Assembly: GCA_020064725.1 (NCBI GenBank)
Contig: JAGTWJ010000002.1
Span: 1,550,001-1,614,000 of the forward strand
Length of the DNA stretch: 64,000 bases
Source: Drechslerella dactyloides
Taxonomy: Eukaryota; Ascomycota; Orbiliomycetes; Orbiliales; Orbiliaceae
Direction of reading: 5' to 3'
Part shown: positions 46,035 to 57,699 of the stretch, piece by piece
Numbering within the stretch: the stretch's first letter is position 1
Layout of the letters: the number at the start of each line of letters is the position of its first letter
Made by a program: the position numbers and the translations under genes
The notes under the pieces: model-generated
The model's database searches: none
Told to the model about the DNA's origin: nothing
What the model saw: only the letters and a program-made list of their open reading frames with translations

Positions 46035-48800
46035 CAAAAGGGACGTAGCACAGGCGGAGGAACAGAGAGAGAAAGAGAGAACGAGAGAGGAAAAGAGGCT
46101 GGGAGGAGGGCGGAGGTGTGTGTGTCGTCTGCAGAGGAGTGGAGTGGGGGGGGGAGACGACTTTCGAGGCGAAGGGCAGGCGGAAGAAGGGAAGGAGGTC
46201 GTCCGACTCTGCCGCAGCGCCCGGCCAGTCCACAGCGCCCGCGCGATCGATTCGGAGCAGGGCAGCACGTGCAGGAATGCGAGGCGAGCGAGCAAGAGAG
46301 ATATTACAGCTGGATGGGCATGCTAGAGCGGACGGATGAAGCAAGGGAGGGACGGCGACGACAGCAAAGATTGGATAAGATGTTTGCCTCACCCTAGGGA
46401 TGTTTTTTTTCTTTACGTCTTGTCTTGTGCAGGTGGTGCTACCAACATACGTCTGCACAAGTTTACGCCTGCAACGGGCAAGTCGGTCTGCGTCTAACGG
46501 CTTCGGGAGTAGCGTGGAGGCCGACAAGAAGAGCGGTCGAGATGCTGGATGGCTGGGATGTGTTCTGGTGAGCGCAAGCTGGAGTGGCTTCCTCCAGAGC
46601 TGGAGGGGTCCCAAGGCACGATAGTATATATATATCGGTCTGGGGGCCGGCGAGGGCGGCGATGGCGTGGCCCGATTCGAATATCCAGCCAGGCCAAGAG
46701 GTGAGATCGGGGAGAGCTGCAATTGCATGCAAGAGGCCAATCAAATGATGCAGACTGCAGACCCCGCGCCCGTTCTCGATGCGACGGGAGCGATAATCAG
46801 GATTGCGGATGGCAGGTGCAGGTGCAGGACGCTGGATCCGGGCTGTCGAGTGGGGGTCGTCATCATCCCTTCATGATGAATCCTCCTGCATACGCCCTTA
46901 TATCACATTTTCAAACTTGTCCTGTTGAACATGCTGAACTCTGCTGGATTGGAGAGATGGCCGATGCAATGCCCGACGCCGGCTCGTGCAGCTAGCGCTT
47001 CTGCCTTGATGTCATCCGAGCGTCCGTCGCAAGAAACTTACCTCCGACCCGGCCGACGTCCGCTCCGCTCCAAGTTAGTCGGACTCCATCATCTAGTAGG
47101 TAACTGCGACATCTCCGGCTGGATGATGCTCAGCGTCCCGGAGACTGGATGATACTATCATCTAGCGTGGTCTGTCAGGCTGCCCTCCCCCGAGCCTCTT
47201 CCGGCGGGACTTACGTACGCCGGACAGGGCAGGACAGCAGGCCCGAGGCACAGCAGAACAGACCCGAGTATCTTGTATGTAAAGACGTCGGAAGAGGACA
47301 TCTTGGTCAGCCGGGGCGGCAGGGAAGGTTGAGCCGTGTGCAGACGTCAGCCCTTCTCGAGATCTTGGCAAAAGCTTGTCGCGCATGCCTGTCGCCCCCC
47401 ATTGGGATCCATCAAGCCATGCCGTCATGGATCATGCAATATATTATTCATCCTCCCCGGTCCCTCTCGACGGTCCTCCAATGTCGGCAGACTCGTCCGG
47501 AATGGCATGCTGCCTCTCGATCAATTCCAGTCAAAACCCCCTTGGCGGGAGCGCTGTTCTCGGCTCCCACTTTCGTCCGGTCGACAATTTGCAAGTGGAA
47601 TCGAAATTGGCGTTCAGGAGAAAAAAAAAAACTCCGCCTGTCGCCTGCTCGATGCGTCGCGATGCCCACTCGCCCACTCGCTTCCCACGACCACATTTAC
47701 AACCTGACAGATAAAATACAATGCACCACGCAGCAGCCGTTCGTGGAACATGCCGTGTCCAGTAAATGCTTTGCAGCCTAACGGGCGCCTCTCCCTGTTA
47801 ATTACTTGCTTCAGTGCCTGGACGGGTAGACGATCTGCCCCCCGGTCCTGCGACTGCAGCCCGGCAGAATCTGGAACGCCAGCCGGTGACAACCTTCGAA
47901 TGCGCTAGTCTCGGCAGGTGGAGTCCCGCGAATGCAACCAGCTCCTCATCTAGATTGGCTGAATGCGCCTGGCGACGCACGCCCAAATTTCCCCCTCTCG
48001 CTGTCGATTTACATGTACGAGGGGGGCCCCGGCCAAGGAGCTGCCCAGCCGACGACGATATTGGATCTTCTGAGGCATGGCCCATAAGCCGATTAGCAGG
48101 AGTCGAGAAGGAGTAGAAGGAGTAGAAGAAGAAGATAAGAGCACGCTTGCGCCCGACGTGATGTCTCCCAATTTTAAGCGCTCTGTTGTGACGAACGTCG
48201 ATGTTTATATATACCGGACACGCATCCCTCTCTCTTTGACTGTTGCGCGAGATTGATACAATTAATTAACACCCACCCCGACCCACATTTGCATTCCCTG
48301 ACTCGACCCTGAACTGCCGCTGTTCTCATCATCGACACCGCCCGCAACATCAGCACGAGCGCCGTCCAATCAACCGCCGTTTGCCCGCGCCCGGATAGCT
48401 TGCCGTCCTGCATTGCATCGAATTACGTACCACTCCTAAGCCCCAGTTGGTCCGACTATAGCTAGTATATAGCTTCCCGCACGATCATATCGAAACGTAC
48501 CACTGCTCTCGCCGCCAACATTAATACCGTCCTGAAAGGAGTCCCGCATAACCATTCGACGGCACAGCTACAACCCGTACCACATCGTTCTCTATCCTTA
48601 TATACGCCGGCATAGCGATACAGTCGACCGTCACGACCCTCGTTGCATTTTCACTCGCTTTCATCCTCTATCTGGCTGCCTGTCAATTCTTAATACTACT
48701 AGACTACAGTCGATTGTCCGCAGGCCAATTCAGTTAGCTAGCTACGGCCGCAGACCAAATTACATTTCGACCTCGATTTATATATACAAAATACGCCACG

Positions 48801-49371
48801 ATGAGACTGGCTCTCAGACCGCTGCTGTTGACGGTGGTATACGTCGCCGCCGTCGCCGCCCTCCCCTGGCCCACCAGTAAGTCTCCAGTTGCATACCTCC
48901 ACGTCGTCAAGTCCTCAAACTCCTGGACGCTAATCATGCCCATCCAGCTCCTCAAAAACCAGAGCAGGCCGTGATAGCTGCTGAACCACCTGCCGCCTCC
49001 CCCTCCTCCCCCACCCCTGCTGCAGTCGCCGCCGTCGAACCGACAGATTGCGGCCGCGACGAGCTACGGTGCGGCGACATCTGCTACGACCCGACGGAGG
49101 CCGAGTGCGACCCGGAATTCGACTCGATAACTCTATTCGTAAGTCATCACCGTCCCTGTCCCCCAAAATCGACTCCCCTTCCAAGCCGGAATACGCAATA
49201 AATAGCTCGCGTCCTGCATTCTAACAAAGCTCTCGTCCGCACATGTAGGGCCCCTACCTCTCCAAGAAGAAGAAGCAGGCCCGCGAAAAGGCACGCAAAG
49301 CCGCAGCCGCCGACGAAAAGAGCAGCAGCACCGGCCAAGACAACGACAGACCGCCCGCCGCAGACCTATAG
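48801..49371 (+). CDS. small secreted four-cysteine protein (candidate effector or surface protein)
   Basis: Three short exons, 48801-48876, 48948-49138 and 49249-49371, give 129 residues. The start at 48801 opens a clear signal peptide (MRLALRPLLLTVVYVAAVAA, then LPWP). A P/A/S-rich linker comes next, followed by a compact acidic core with four cysteines spaced C-x7-C-x3-C-x7-C (DCGRDELRCGDICYDPTEAEC). The last 41 residues are highly basic (LSKKKKQAREKARKAAAAD). Both introns have GTAAGT donors and CTAATC/CTAAC branch-like signals, so this is well supported although each exon is too short to stand out alone. No family is recognised. Small size, signal peptide, even cysteine count and lack of neighbours with related function resemble fungal effectors, but secretion and role are inferred. 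Confidence 0.75.
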
Positions 49372-49396
49372 CCAGTCCATTCAGTCGTCCAGTCCC

Positions 49397-49431
49397 TTCA
49401 TTCATTCATTCATTCGTTCGTTCATTCATTC
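49397..49431. repeat. ATTC tetranucleotide repeat after the secreted-protein stop
   Basis: About eight ATTC/GTTC units some 25 nt past the stop codon at 49371, probably in the 3' untranslated region. Confidence 0.9.
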
Positions 49432-50083
49432 TTCCAAAAAGTACTGTACATTACGTTCTGTCGCATCCGCCTCGATCGAGCGAGCTCGTGGGGTTCCCTG
49501 CATGCTGTGTCATGGGTATGGGGTGCGTGTTGCCCGGAGCACTGGGGCTTCGAGGCATTCTTTGAGTAACGCCCGCCATAATATACGATGCATTTACAAA
49601 CATATACCCTTCCTTTATGATCATTTAATATACTATGAATTTAAATCGTGCCCCCCCCATACTGGACCAGGCAATGTGCAATGCAATGAATGATAATATG
49701 TAGTCATACACCAGCGTATCGATTAAGGATATACATACAGATGGACATGCAAGCTAACCATGCTCCAGAAACTCAAATGGACAGGCAAAAATGGAACACA
49801 CACACAAAAAAAAAAGAAGAGGAACAATCATGACCGGTTCATTAAAAGAAAAGAAAAAGAAGAACCACTGAAAACCCCATCCCTATAGTCGTGATAGAAG
49901 GCAACATGCCAATTAGCAGCAAAAGCAATGATGTGGATTTTGCCGAAGAAAACCAAAATTTTTTGCACTGCTCCCGGTATAAAAAAAAGCTCGAACGTGT
50001 GATCTTCTTCAGCTGGCACTTTTCTTTGTCTTCCTTTTTATCCTTCCCGTCTTGCTTTCTTTTGCTTTTTCCAATGATCAATG

Positions 50084-51356
50084 TCAGTGCTTCCCTGGCG
50101 ACACTACTCCCAGATTTTTCAGCCGCTGACAGCTGTGCAACGGTATTTTCGCCGCCTCCTGCAGCTTCTTCTGGTCGACGAAGAACCAGCCTTGGCTCTC
50201 CTGGATCCGCTCCTGCTTCTTGTCGTACTCGCGCTCGCATTCTGCTTGCAGCCCGCGGATGTACTGCGTTTCCGCAAATCGATCCATGCGATTCAGCTTC
50301 GTCGGTGAGTAGTTGGCAATGTCGATCGGGTTCACGTAGAAGGGTATATTGTACGTTGGCGTCAGCCGCTTCTCCGTATACGGCATTTTTGCCGCGAACT
50401 TGATCGGCGGGCCGTTGTAGCTGGGCACCGTCTCGCCCGGCACGCCGCCAAAGCCGGAAAGCATGGACGAGACGAGCGAAAAGACAAAGATGAGGATTAA
50501 CGGGAGCAGCCGGATGATCGTAGAGCCTATCGAGTTTTCGCCCTCCGCCTCGCCCTCCGCCGCGTTGGGGTTCGGCCGCCGTCGCGGGGTTGGCCCTCCG
50601 AAGCGGTGGATTCTGATTCCGGGTCCGCCGCCACCCAGATCGAAAAACGTCCCTGCGCCTCCTATATTCCGCGATCGCATTAGCACCTCAACGTCGCAAC
50701 TGTCACGTGCATATCGGAAGAATCGGATGGGATTTTTTTTTTGGATGATTCGTACCGAAGGCTCCGCCGCCGCCGAAGAACATGTTGAACAGTTCTTCCG
50801 GCGATATCTCATCCGCGAACGGATGTCGTCCTGGTGTGCCCGCACCCCGTCCCTGGAAGCCCGCGAACGGGCCGCCACCCCCACCAGCCTGGGAACCTCC
50901 GAAGCTCCTGGACTCGGGGTCGCCGCCGGTCTTATCGTAGATTGATCGTTTCTGGGGGTCCGAGAGGACCTGGAAGGCTTTGGCTATCACTGCAGTCGGT
51001 GTGGGACACGTCGTATTAGCGCGAGGGAACACAGGACAGGCTGCCGGGGTGCAAAGACGGTGGTGCGCCTACGTACGTTTGAAGGCCTCGTCGGCGCCGG
51101 GTGCGCCGTTCTTGTCCGGGTGCATGACGAGGGCCAGCTTCTTGTACGCCTTTTTGATTTCGCCGTCGTCGGCCTCGATCTTGATGTTGAGTATTTCGTA
51201 GTAGGCGGTGGCCTTGCATTTTCGGACCCGGTCGACGGCGGCCTTCTGGGCGGATGTGTACTCGCGTTCCTGCTTGGCCTGCTGGTGGTCGCGGTTCCTG
51301 GCTGACGACTGGGACGAGGTGTCGACGCCCGAGGCCTTTGCCGACATGGTGGGCAA
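50084..51356 (-). CDS. ER membrane-anchored DnaJ (J-domain) co-chaperone
   Basis: Type of Hlj1/DNAJB12, with a cytosolic J-domain recruiting Hsp70 at the ER surface. Exons 51356-51077, 50989-50756 and 50661-50084 give 363 residues (joins FK|LIAKAFQVLS and GGGAF|GGAGTFFDLG). An in-frame ATG at 51347 would remove three residues. The J-domain is at about 50-115 with HPD at 79-81. A glycine/phenylalanine-rich stretch follows (GGSQAGGGGGPFAGFQGR, FNMFFGGGGAF). A single hydrophobic anchor (STIIRLLPLILIFVFSLV) lies near residue 225. After it comes a lumenal-side region of DUF1977 type (MPYTEKRLTPTYNIPFYVNP). It is divergent from the hypothetical gene at 52066, with about 700 nt between starts. Confidence 0.9.
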
Positions 51357-52065
51357 GGGGCTGGCTGGTCGAGCTCCGAGGGGACGGCAGAGCGGAGCGG
51401 TGGGCGAGGGAACGTAGGAAACGTGGGAGGAAAACGTGGGAAACGAGCGAGGCCGGGAGGCGAGGCACGGACAGAGTTGAGTTCGAGTCGAGTCGAGAAT
51501 CGTCGGAGCAGCAGCAGCAGCAGCAGCCGGGGCGGCTGACAGCAGCGACTCGAGGCGGCGAAGGCGTCGAGAGCGATTGACAGGTGCGAGAGCGATGGCG
51601 GACCTGTGTCGACGGCGAGGCTTTTTCGCTTCGCCGGTCTTCTCTGTGTGGTTTCCGAGGATGGTTTAGCTGGGACGTTCGTCTGAGGGCCGGCGATGGT
51701 GGTGGTGTTGTGGTTGGCGGCGTGATGAAAATGTGGTCAGTTGGGGGCGCCGGCAGCCTAATTTCGCCGGCAAAATTGCCCACCTGCAAAGGCGCATGCG
51801 CATCTCGGGGACAACGGCCGGCCTCAAAGAGACGGCAGCGAGTCTCAATCGATCGAAACAGCGTCTGCGATCCGGCAGGATACCCGTGCGAGATGGCGAT
51901 GTCCTGTCCGCGATGCCGCCTCCGTCGCCAGAAGCTGCAGGGTCCCGCGCAAAGCGTTCGTGAAAGGAGAGGCTCGCGGGCTGGCGGCTGTTGCAGAACG
52001 GCGGGCCAACACCAGCCCGCGCGTCGGATTGGCCCGCTGGAACTATCGCCATCGACCGCTCCACC
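51357..52065. promoter_or_regulatory. divergent promoter, DnaJ gene and hypothetical gene
   Basis: 709 nt between outward-facing start codons, with CAG and GAG-rich runs near 51500-51530. The long minus-strand open frame across this region (51016-52380) has no family resemblance and overlaps both genes out of frame. Confidence 0.5.
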
Positions 52066-53813
52066 ATGCAGGCCGGCTTCCCGCCGGTCCACGGCTGCCT
52101 GCACGAGGTCCAGACGGACTCGCTGCAGCTCCAATGCCCCCAGGAACACCTGCGCGTCGACTTTACCGCCGCCGTCTCGATCAGGCTGCCCCACGAGCGC
52201 TGGGTTCTCGAAGATGGAAGCAAGGCGCTGTGGCAGTCGCTCGCCGTCGAGGGATCCCAGAACGTCCCTGTAAGATGCCTCCCCGTCTGCCATGTTTGAG
52301 GACTTACTCTCGTAGCAGGTTCCTTGCGTATACATCATGACTATGCATATGGAGATTGTATTGCTTGCTGACCGAGGCATCCGTCTCGAATGTTAGCTGG
52401 ACATCAAGCTGCTGTGGGACCACGGTGCCCTGCCAGAACCGTGGAACTCTCTCACCGAGTCTCTAGGCCAGGCCCTGTCGAAAGCGGCCGTAAGCATCGC
52501 CATCATCTCCAGATCCCGTGGCAGCTTCGTGGTTTTTCCTAGACTCGTCTGCCGCCGCAGCTTGCTGACCGCAGCCAACATATCCAGCTCTGGGACCAGC
52601 TGGGCCTCGCAACCTCACTCGCAATCCCCTCCCATGATCGCATCTCCATCACCCTTCATTCAACATACCACACCGCTCTCCCGCCAGACCTGCTCCTGCC
52701 GACCTCCACCATCCAGGCCATCCGCTGGACGCTGGATTTCACACCATTCTCGCAGGCGCAGGCGCCGGTCTCGCATCCCTCGCTCCAGCACGTTCAACCG
52801 CTGGTTGACGACTGCATCACATCATTCCTGAACAACAGACGCGGCGCCCCAGCCATCACAGGCGGCCTGCTCACGCCGGGCGTCCCCCAGGTAGGCCCCT
52901 CGCGGTGCAATGGCACCTGTCGCATCCGCTAACCGGACTATTAGCAGCTCCGAAGCGCAATGACATCGATCGAGGCGATCACCTCCACGCTGACGCGGTA
53001 CGCCACCCAGTGCGATGACTACGGCCAGTTTCGACTGAAGATCCAAAATCTCGTAAGTTGCACGATCCGTGTCCGGTTCCGAACCGATCGAATAGAACGT
53101 TGATAGCAAGGTGTCCTTAGAAAAAGAAAGTCGCCAGCATCAGCCTGGCGAAGGACGAAGTTATAGACTTACAAGGCATCATCAAAGGCCAGGTCTACCA
53201 CCAAATCATGCGAGCGCTGCAGAGCACCCGCCCTCGCAGGAAAATCAAGTTCGCCAGCTCCAGTTCCGAAAACGAGCTGCTCTCCAAGCCGCTGGAGAAG
53301 TTCCAGGACCTCTTCGAGGGGAGCCGTTCGCTGTTGTCGCAGGAAGATGTCAGTGATGAAGGTGCTGTTGATGATGAAGCAGAGCAGAGCGAATTTGAAG
53401 ACCTCTTTGGGGTCTGCGACGATGACTATTCCGACTTTGAAGACCTTCTGGAGGAAGTCCATGCAATCTCTAAACCAAACAAGGAGGCCAACGACATGAC
53501 TCCAGACTCACCCGCATCGGCGGCCGTGGCGGCAGGGACAGCACCTCCCCACGACGCGCCGGATACGCAGCACTCTCTACGCCCCGACTATGACATGTTG
53601 ACCGAGAGTTCCGAAACCGGCTATACAATCCTCGACGATAGCCTCGCCACGTGTGCCGACGTTTGCGACAACGACTTTTGCGACATCGCATCTCCACAGT
53701 CATCTCCCATGCCATGCTCCATTCTGATCGAAAGGGACCCTAAGAGCGCGACAGGCAACCGTGCAAACGTCAACGGGGAGGGAGACGAAGAAAGCCTGCT
53801 GATGATGCTCTAG
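52066..53813 (+). CDS. uncharacterised acidic protein, five exons, open frame continues past the stop
   Basis: Exons 52066-52269, 52397-52489, 52561-52890, 52945-53052 and 53121-53813 give 475 residues; all joins are phase 0. An acceptor three bases later at 52947 would drop one Gln. No family is recognised. Residues 1-210 look globular (HEVQTDSLQLQCPQEHLRVD, LDFTPFSQAQAPVS). Residues 250-290 are basic (KKKVASISL, RPRRKIKFASSSSE), and the C-terminal third is strongly acidic and disordered (DEAEQSEFEDLF, DDDYSDFEDLLEE). There is no signal peptide or membrane segment. After the TAG at 53811-53813 the same frame stays open for 53 more codons to a TGA at 53973-53975 and reads like protein; see the separate feature. 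The real C-terminus is therefore uncertain. Confidence 0.8.
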
Positions 53814-53975
53814 TTGAGCAAACGCCCACGCCGCCTCTCCTCGCTCGTGCTTCCACAGAAGGTCTCCGATCTCATATCGAATATCGGCATCCAATCCCCA
53901 AATATGCCACCGTCCGTCGCCCAGCTAGTACAGACATTTGGAGCGTTCCCGCTCAAGCGCGTGCTGGGCATGTGA
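53814..53975 (+). other. in-frame coding-like extension beyond the TAG stop
   Basis: Directly after TAG the frame runs LSKRPRRLSSLVLPQKVSDL for a total of 53 sense codons, ending FPLKRVLGM and TGA. Codon choice (CTC, CGC, GTC, ATC, TCC) matches the upstream exon. A GT...AG pair at 53769-53813 (donor GTCAAC, acceptor ATGCTCTAG, 45 nt, phase 0) could splice out the stop and give a 514-residue protein, but the donor is poor. Readthrough or a recent nonsense mutation are the alternatives. Confidence 0.55.
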
Positions 53976-54462
53976 GCTCGTACGGCTATGCTCATCATTT
54001 TTCGCTCGCCTAGCGATGCATCTTGCAATGTCCGTCAGCTCATCCTTCGATCTTTCGTTCCGCCATCATTTATGTATATAACGAGCGGGGAATATTATGT
54101 ATTCTATCGCGCCAAATCATACGACGCACATCGCATTCGAAAAAGAGGTTACGCCCTTCATTAATCCATCGGTTGTTATATATTCTCGACAATCATAGAA
54201 AGAAATGGCAAAACAATATGAAACTAAAGAGTAGAGTAACACCCAGGATTCGCTCGCCCGCCCCGATCTAGCTGTGCTCCGTTGTCTATATGCTCGTTGA
54301 CCCATCCGTTGAAATTCACCACCGTCTATCCGCTGCAGTTCTCCGCCATCTATCGCGAGTGTGCCCGTTTCTAATGTAACAAAGGAAAAGCGTATCGTCG
54401 AGGCCGAAGAGCCGAAAGTACATACACGGCCTCATCCCACCAAATCATTTGGCTTTGGTATT

Positions 54463-56189
54463 CTACAGATATCGCCATCTGGAGACGTCATCGCTGGTCG
54501 GTTGGCTGGGACTAGTTATAGCCGCAATGCTCGTCCGTCCAGAGGAGGCCGGAGTAGCTGGAGCCGGGGTCTGCGGCATGCCCGTCATCTGGACATCCTC
54601 TCTACTAGTGCTGGCACTACCGACCCTCGATCTTGACCGCTTCTCACCTCTTTTCACTGCGCTGCCGTGGCTGCCGCTGCCGACGGTTACGCTACCGCTG
54701 GTGTCAATCATCTGTTCCAAGGCGATCCTCTCCAGAAAACTCTTGATCACCACCGCAGCCTCCTCGGGCTCCAGTCTTGTGACATCGACGACAAGCTCTC
54801 GGACGCCAATCCAGTCGCCGAACCGATGAATCACCTCCTCGTCGCGGATGGCCTTTAGGACTTCCCGGTTTGTGAGTTTCCTGCGCGGTGTGGTCTTACG
54901 GCTCGGGTGGGACAGGCGCTTTAGGTTCTCCTCGAGGGAGCAGGTCAAGATTATGGAAACGAAGGGTGAGGAACGACGTTGCGCGGCAGCGAGGTACTCG
55001 TGTGCAATCGATGTTCCAATATGGGAGTTGGACTGGCACTCTGTAAAAATCCATGTCGTCGAGGCGTGCTCGGGCGACGCGGCAGCGATAGAGTCGAGGA
55101 GCGTCGTTCTCTGATCATATTGGGATGAAACAGTTAGCTACGCTAGATTCATTGGCTAGTGAATGTAGGTATGTGCACGGGAGGCATACAAAGGCTTTGC
55201 GAAGGATCTGGTATTCCGGGTCCGACTGGCTAAAGGTGGCCCGGGCAGCATCGATCAGGAGGTGGTGATCGAAGACTTTCGAGCTGGGCAGAATCTTCCT
55301 ACGCGGGGCAATTCTCGGTCAGCATGGACTAAATCACAAAAACGGCTCTTATCTCGAGGCTCCACAACATGACGACAGCAGCTGGTGTTGTGGCGAGGTT
55401 CGGCGCTGGTGAGTGGCTGCGACCCCCACGCCAATGCTAAGGGATCAATATTTTTCCGAAGATGCACCCCCAACCAGATGCAAATTCGAGAATGCAGAAA
55501 CGAGAATGCGGGCTGACTAACTTGGCGCCTTCCTCGCCACGTTTGTTCGCCATAAGTTCGGTAATAGCTCAGCAAGCCGCTCGCCAGCTGCATCTGTCTT
55601 GCAGCTCGCGAACGGGACTGGCAGGTACCGGCTAGCCATGCCCATGTATGTTCAATGGAGATGTACCCCGAACGCAGATCACAATGGCATGACATGGTGT
55701 CATGGAACTTATTCTGACGTGCTGGTACACTCGAGGAGCCTGCTCGAGCAAGTGCAAGCAGAAGAAGGGAAAGAAGCATACTCACTGCAGCTCTTTGGCA
55801 ACCGTCAGCTTGCCAGTTCCTGGGTACCCGTTGATGAATATCGTCCGTCCGACATTGCCACCGCTCTTGTCCTCGATGCTTCCCAGCGAACCAGTGCTGG
55901 TACCGGCACCAGCAGACGTTGTATTCCATGCTTTCAACACCGGCGTGCTGGGTACGGAATCGGGAGATGCGAGCGATCGTGGTCGGCTCGGTGTCCGAGT
56001 AGGAGAAGATGCATTCGAGGTGTTCGAGGAGTTGAGGACAGAGTCCCGAGCTAGCGTGTGGTTCTGGTGGTGCTGCTGGCTCAAGAAGTGCGTTACCGCA
56101 GGCATGAATGGATCGCGGTCGCGGTTGGACAGCATTTTGGCATCGTATTCGTATATGGTGAGAACGGTCCGTGATCGAAAGAGGTACAC
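54463..56189 (-). CDS. P-loop NTPase/kinase-like protein (AAA_33 type)
   Basis: Exons 56189-55786, 55298-55190 and 55110-54463 give 386 residues; ATG 56135 (MLSNRDRD) would shorten this by 18. After a disordered S/T/P-rich N-terminus comes the Walker A motif GRTIFINGYPGTGKLT (GxxGxGK at 121-127). The second exon follows with FDHHLLIDAARATF, then TWIFTECQSNS and a basic LID-like segment (RLSHPSRKTTPRRKLTNREV). The pattern resembles small kinases of the AAA_33 family; the substrate is unknown. The C-terminal 90 residues are S/T/P-rich and probably phosphorylated. The first intron (55785-55299, 487 nt) is by far the longest in the window. It has a good GTGAGTATGC donor and a GCTGACC branch-like site before CGCGTAG. 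Confidence 0.8.
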
Positions 56190-57699
56190 AACTGGCGGTT
56201 ATGCTGCTTCCATAGGAGGAGATATATATATACGTTTCGAGATGGATAAGTAGCGACGCCGAGTTTTTTCTTGGGGATGTCTTGCGAAGTACAAGCTTAG
56301 CTATTCCTAAATATATATAAAAGTCCGAGCAGGCGAGACCGTGCGGTGCAACGAAAGGTTCCTTCTTATCAAGATTGATTGTGACGGAAAGGGAGCACTA
56401 GCCATGTCGAAAGAGCTTTTGGGAGCTCACTTCCGGGGGCCTTTTCTTTCTCTCTTCGCCTTTTGTTTTTCTTGGGGGTGGCTTTCTCCCGACTGTCTCT
56501 GACGGAGAGAAACGTTTTTTCTGGAGCTGCGTCCATGCCGTCTCACTCGGACCTGACTCGGGCTCTGACTGGTGGGGACGCATGCGGACATCTAGACTTT
56601 CAGGCCGCTTTCCACCTCGCCCGCGGTACGGGCTCCGGACGTACGGGCGGCACCAAGAGAGCTGACATGGCTTACGCGCATGCACAACCGACCGCGGCGT
56701 TACATGACGTCTATCGCCTCCACCAAGTTAGCAAGTATCCATCCGGAGACAGGAGGGCTTTGTATCTTCAGGATGCGAGTACCTGGCGCGGATGGATGCG
56801 CACGCCGTAGACAGACGTACTCTACCGGCACGGCTTGGATGCGATCACGATTGCAACGGCGCCGTTGCGCTGCGGTCTGTCTCTCTCGGCCGCCGCACCG
56901 AAAATTAGAGTTAGGGCCGACTCTGGGCAGCCGGTTTTTTCCAGGTGTCGGAAGCTGTACCGAGCTGGGCCTAGCCCGCCTGCCTGGGAGTTCCAGCTTT
57001 CCGCTTCGAATCGAAGTTCAAGGGTTTAGTATTTCATGTTGAGTGCGCTAGCAATCACGCGGTTAGCTCGAGCTGGGCCTGGCCACCAAAATGTTGGCGA
57101 ACAGCTCCAGATGCACGTGCAAACAAAGACGAGGTGAACTAACTGTTACTAAGTCGCCAGCGACAGAGCTGAAGTTTTTTATTTTTTTATTATCGTTGTT
57201 GTTAAAAAGGCACTCTCCTGTCGCAATACTGACGAGCTAAAGCCTGACACTTCTCGATTGATGCTGAGGGGATGAGAAAAGGCTTTCTTCTGAACCTCGT
57301 GTGCCGAGACTGGAACCTCGCCTCGAGCTCCAGCGCTGACAACGACACAACACACATTGTACGGATTTACCACGAATCGAATGAAATTCAAGAGTAGGGC
57401 ATGTTTATTTCTATCTATTCTACCTGGAGGGTCATGCCAATTGCTTAAGAGTAACACGGGACTTGGGGGATGCATGTAGGGGAGCGGTGAAGAGGGTGCA
57501 GGGCATGCTTACTTTTTGCCTTCTTGAAGCAAAGAAAAGGAGGTTAGAAAGGCAGAAGTTAAGCAAGAAAAATGGAGGGGAAGGGAAGGGTCGAGTGAAA
57601 AGAAAAACATTTCATGATCTTCAAGAATGAGGAAAACGAAACAAACCCCCACCAGAACAATAATACGCGAGAGAGAATATAGGAATACAGAAGAACGAA
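56190..57699. other. intergenic, upstream of the kinase-like gene and downstream of the disordered-protein gene
   Basis: 1.5 kb without a supported frame. TATATATATA tracts near 56222-56232 and 56310-56318 lie about 40-130 nt upstream of the minus-strand start at 56189 and are plausible TATA elements. Confidence 0.5.

Larger units (their letters stand above)
45520..48800. other. long intergenic region between SIW14 and the small secreted protein gene
   Basis: Two divergent promoters in 3.3 kb. It contains GA and TA microsatellites close to SIW14 and no credible frame. Pyrimidine-rich sequence with ATTAATTAA and TATATATAC near 48203-48270, and TATATATACAAAA just before 48801, suits a regulated promoter for the secreted protein. 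Confidence 0.45.

Noticed and set aside
51016..52380. 454-codon minus-strand open frame over the DnaJ and hypothetical genes
   Set aside because: Antisense or out-of-frame shadow of two well-supported genes; no family resemblance.
57280..57340. tRNA-like T-arm GGTTCCAGTCTC on the minus strand
   Set aside because: Position 57 is a pyrimidine, the stem has mismatches and no A-box is found.
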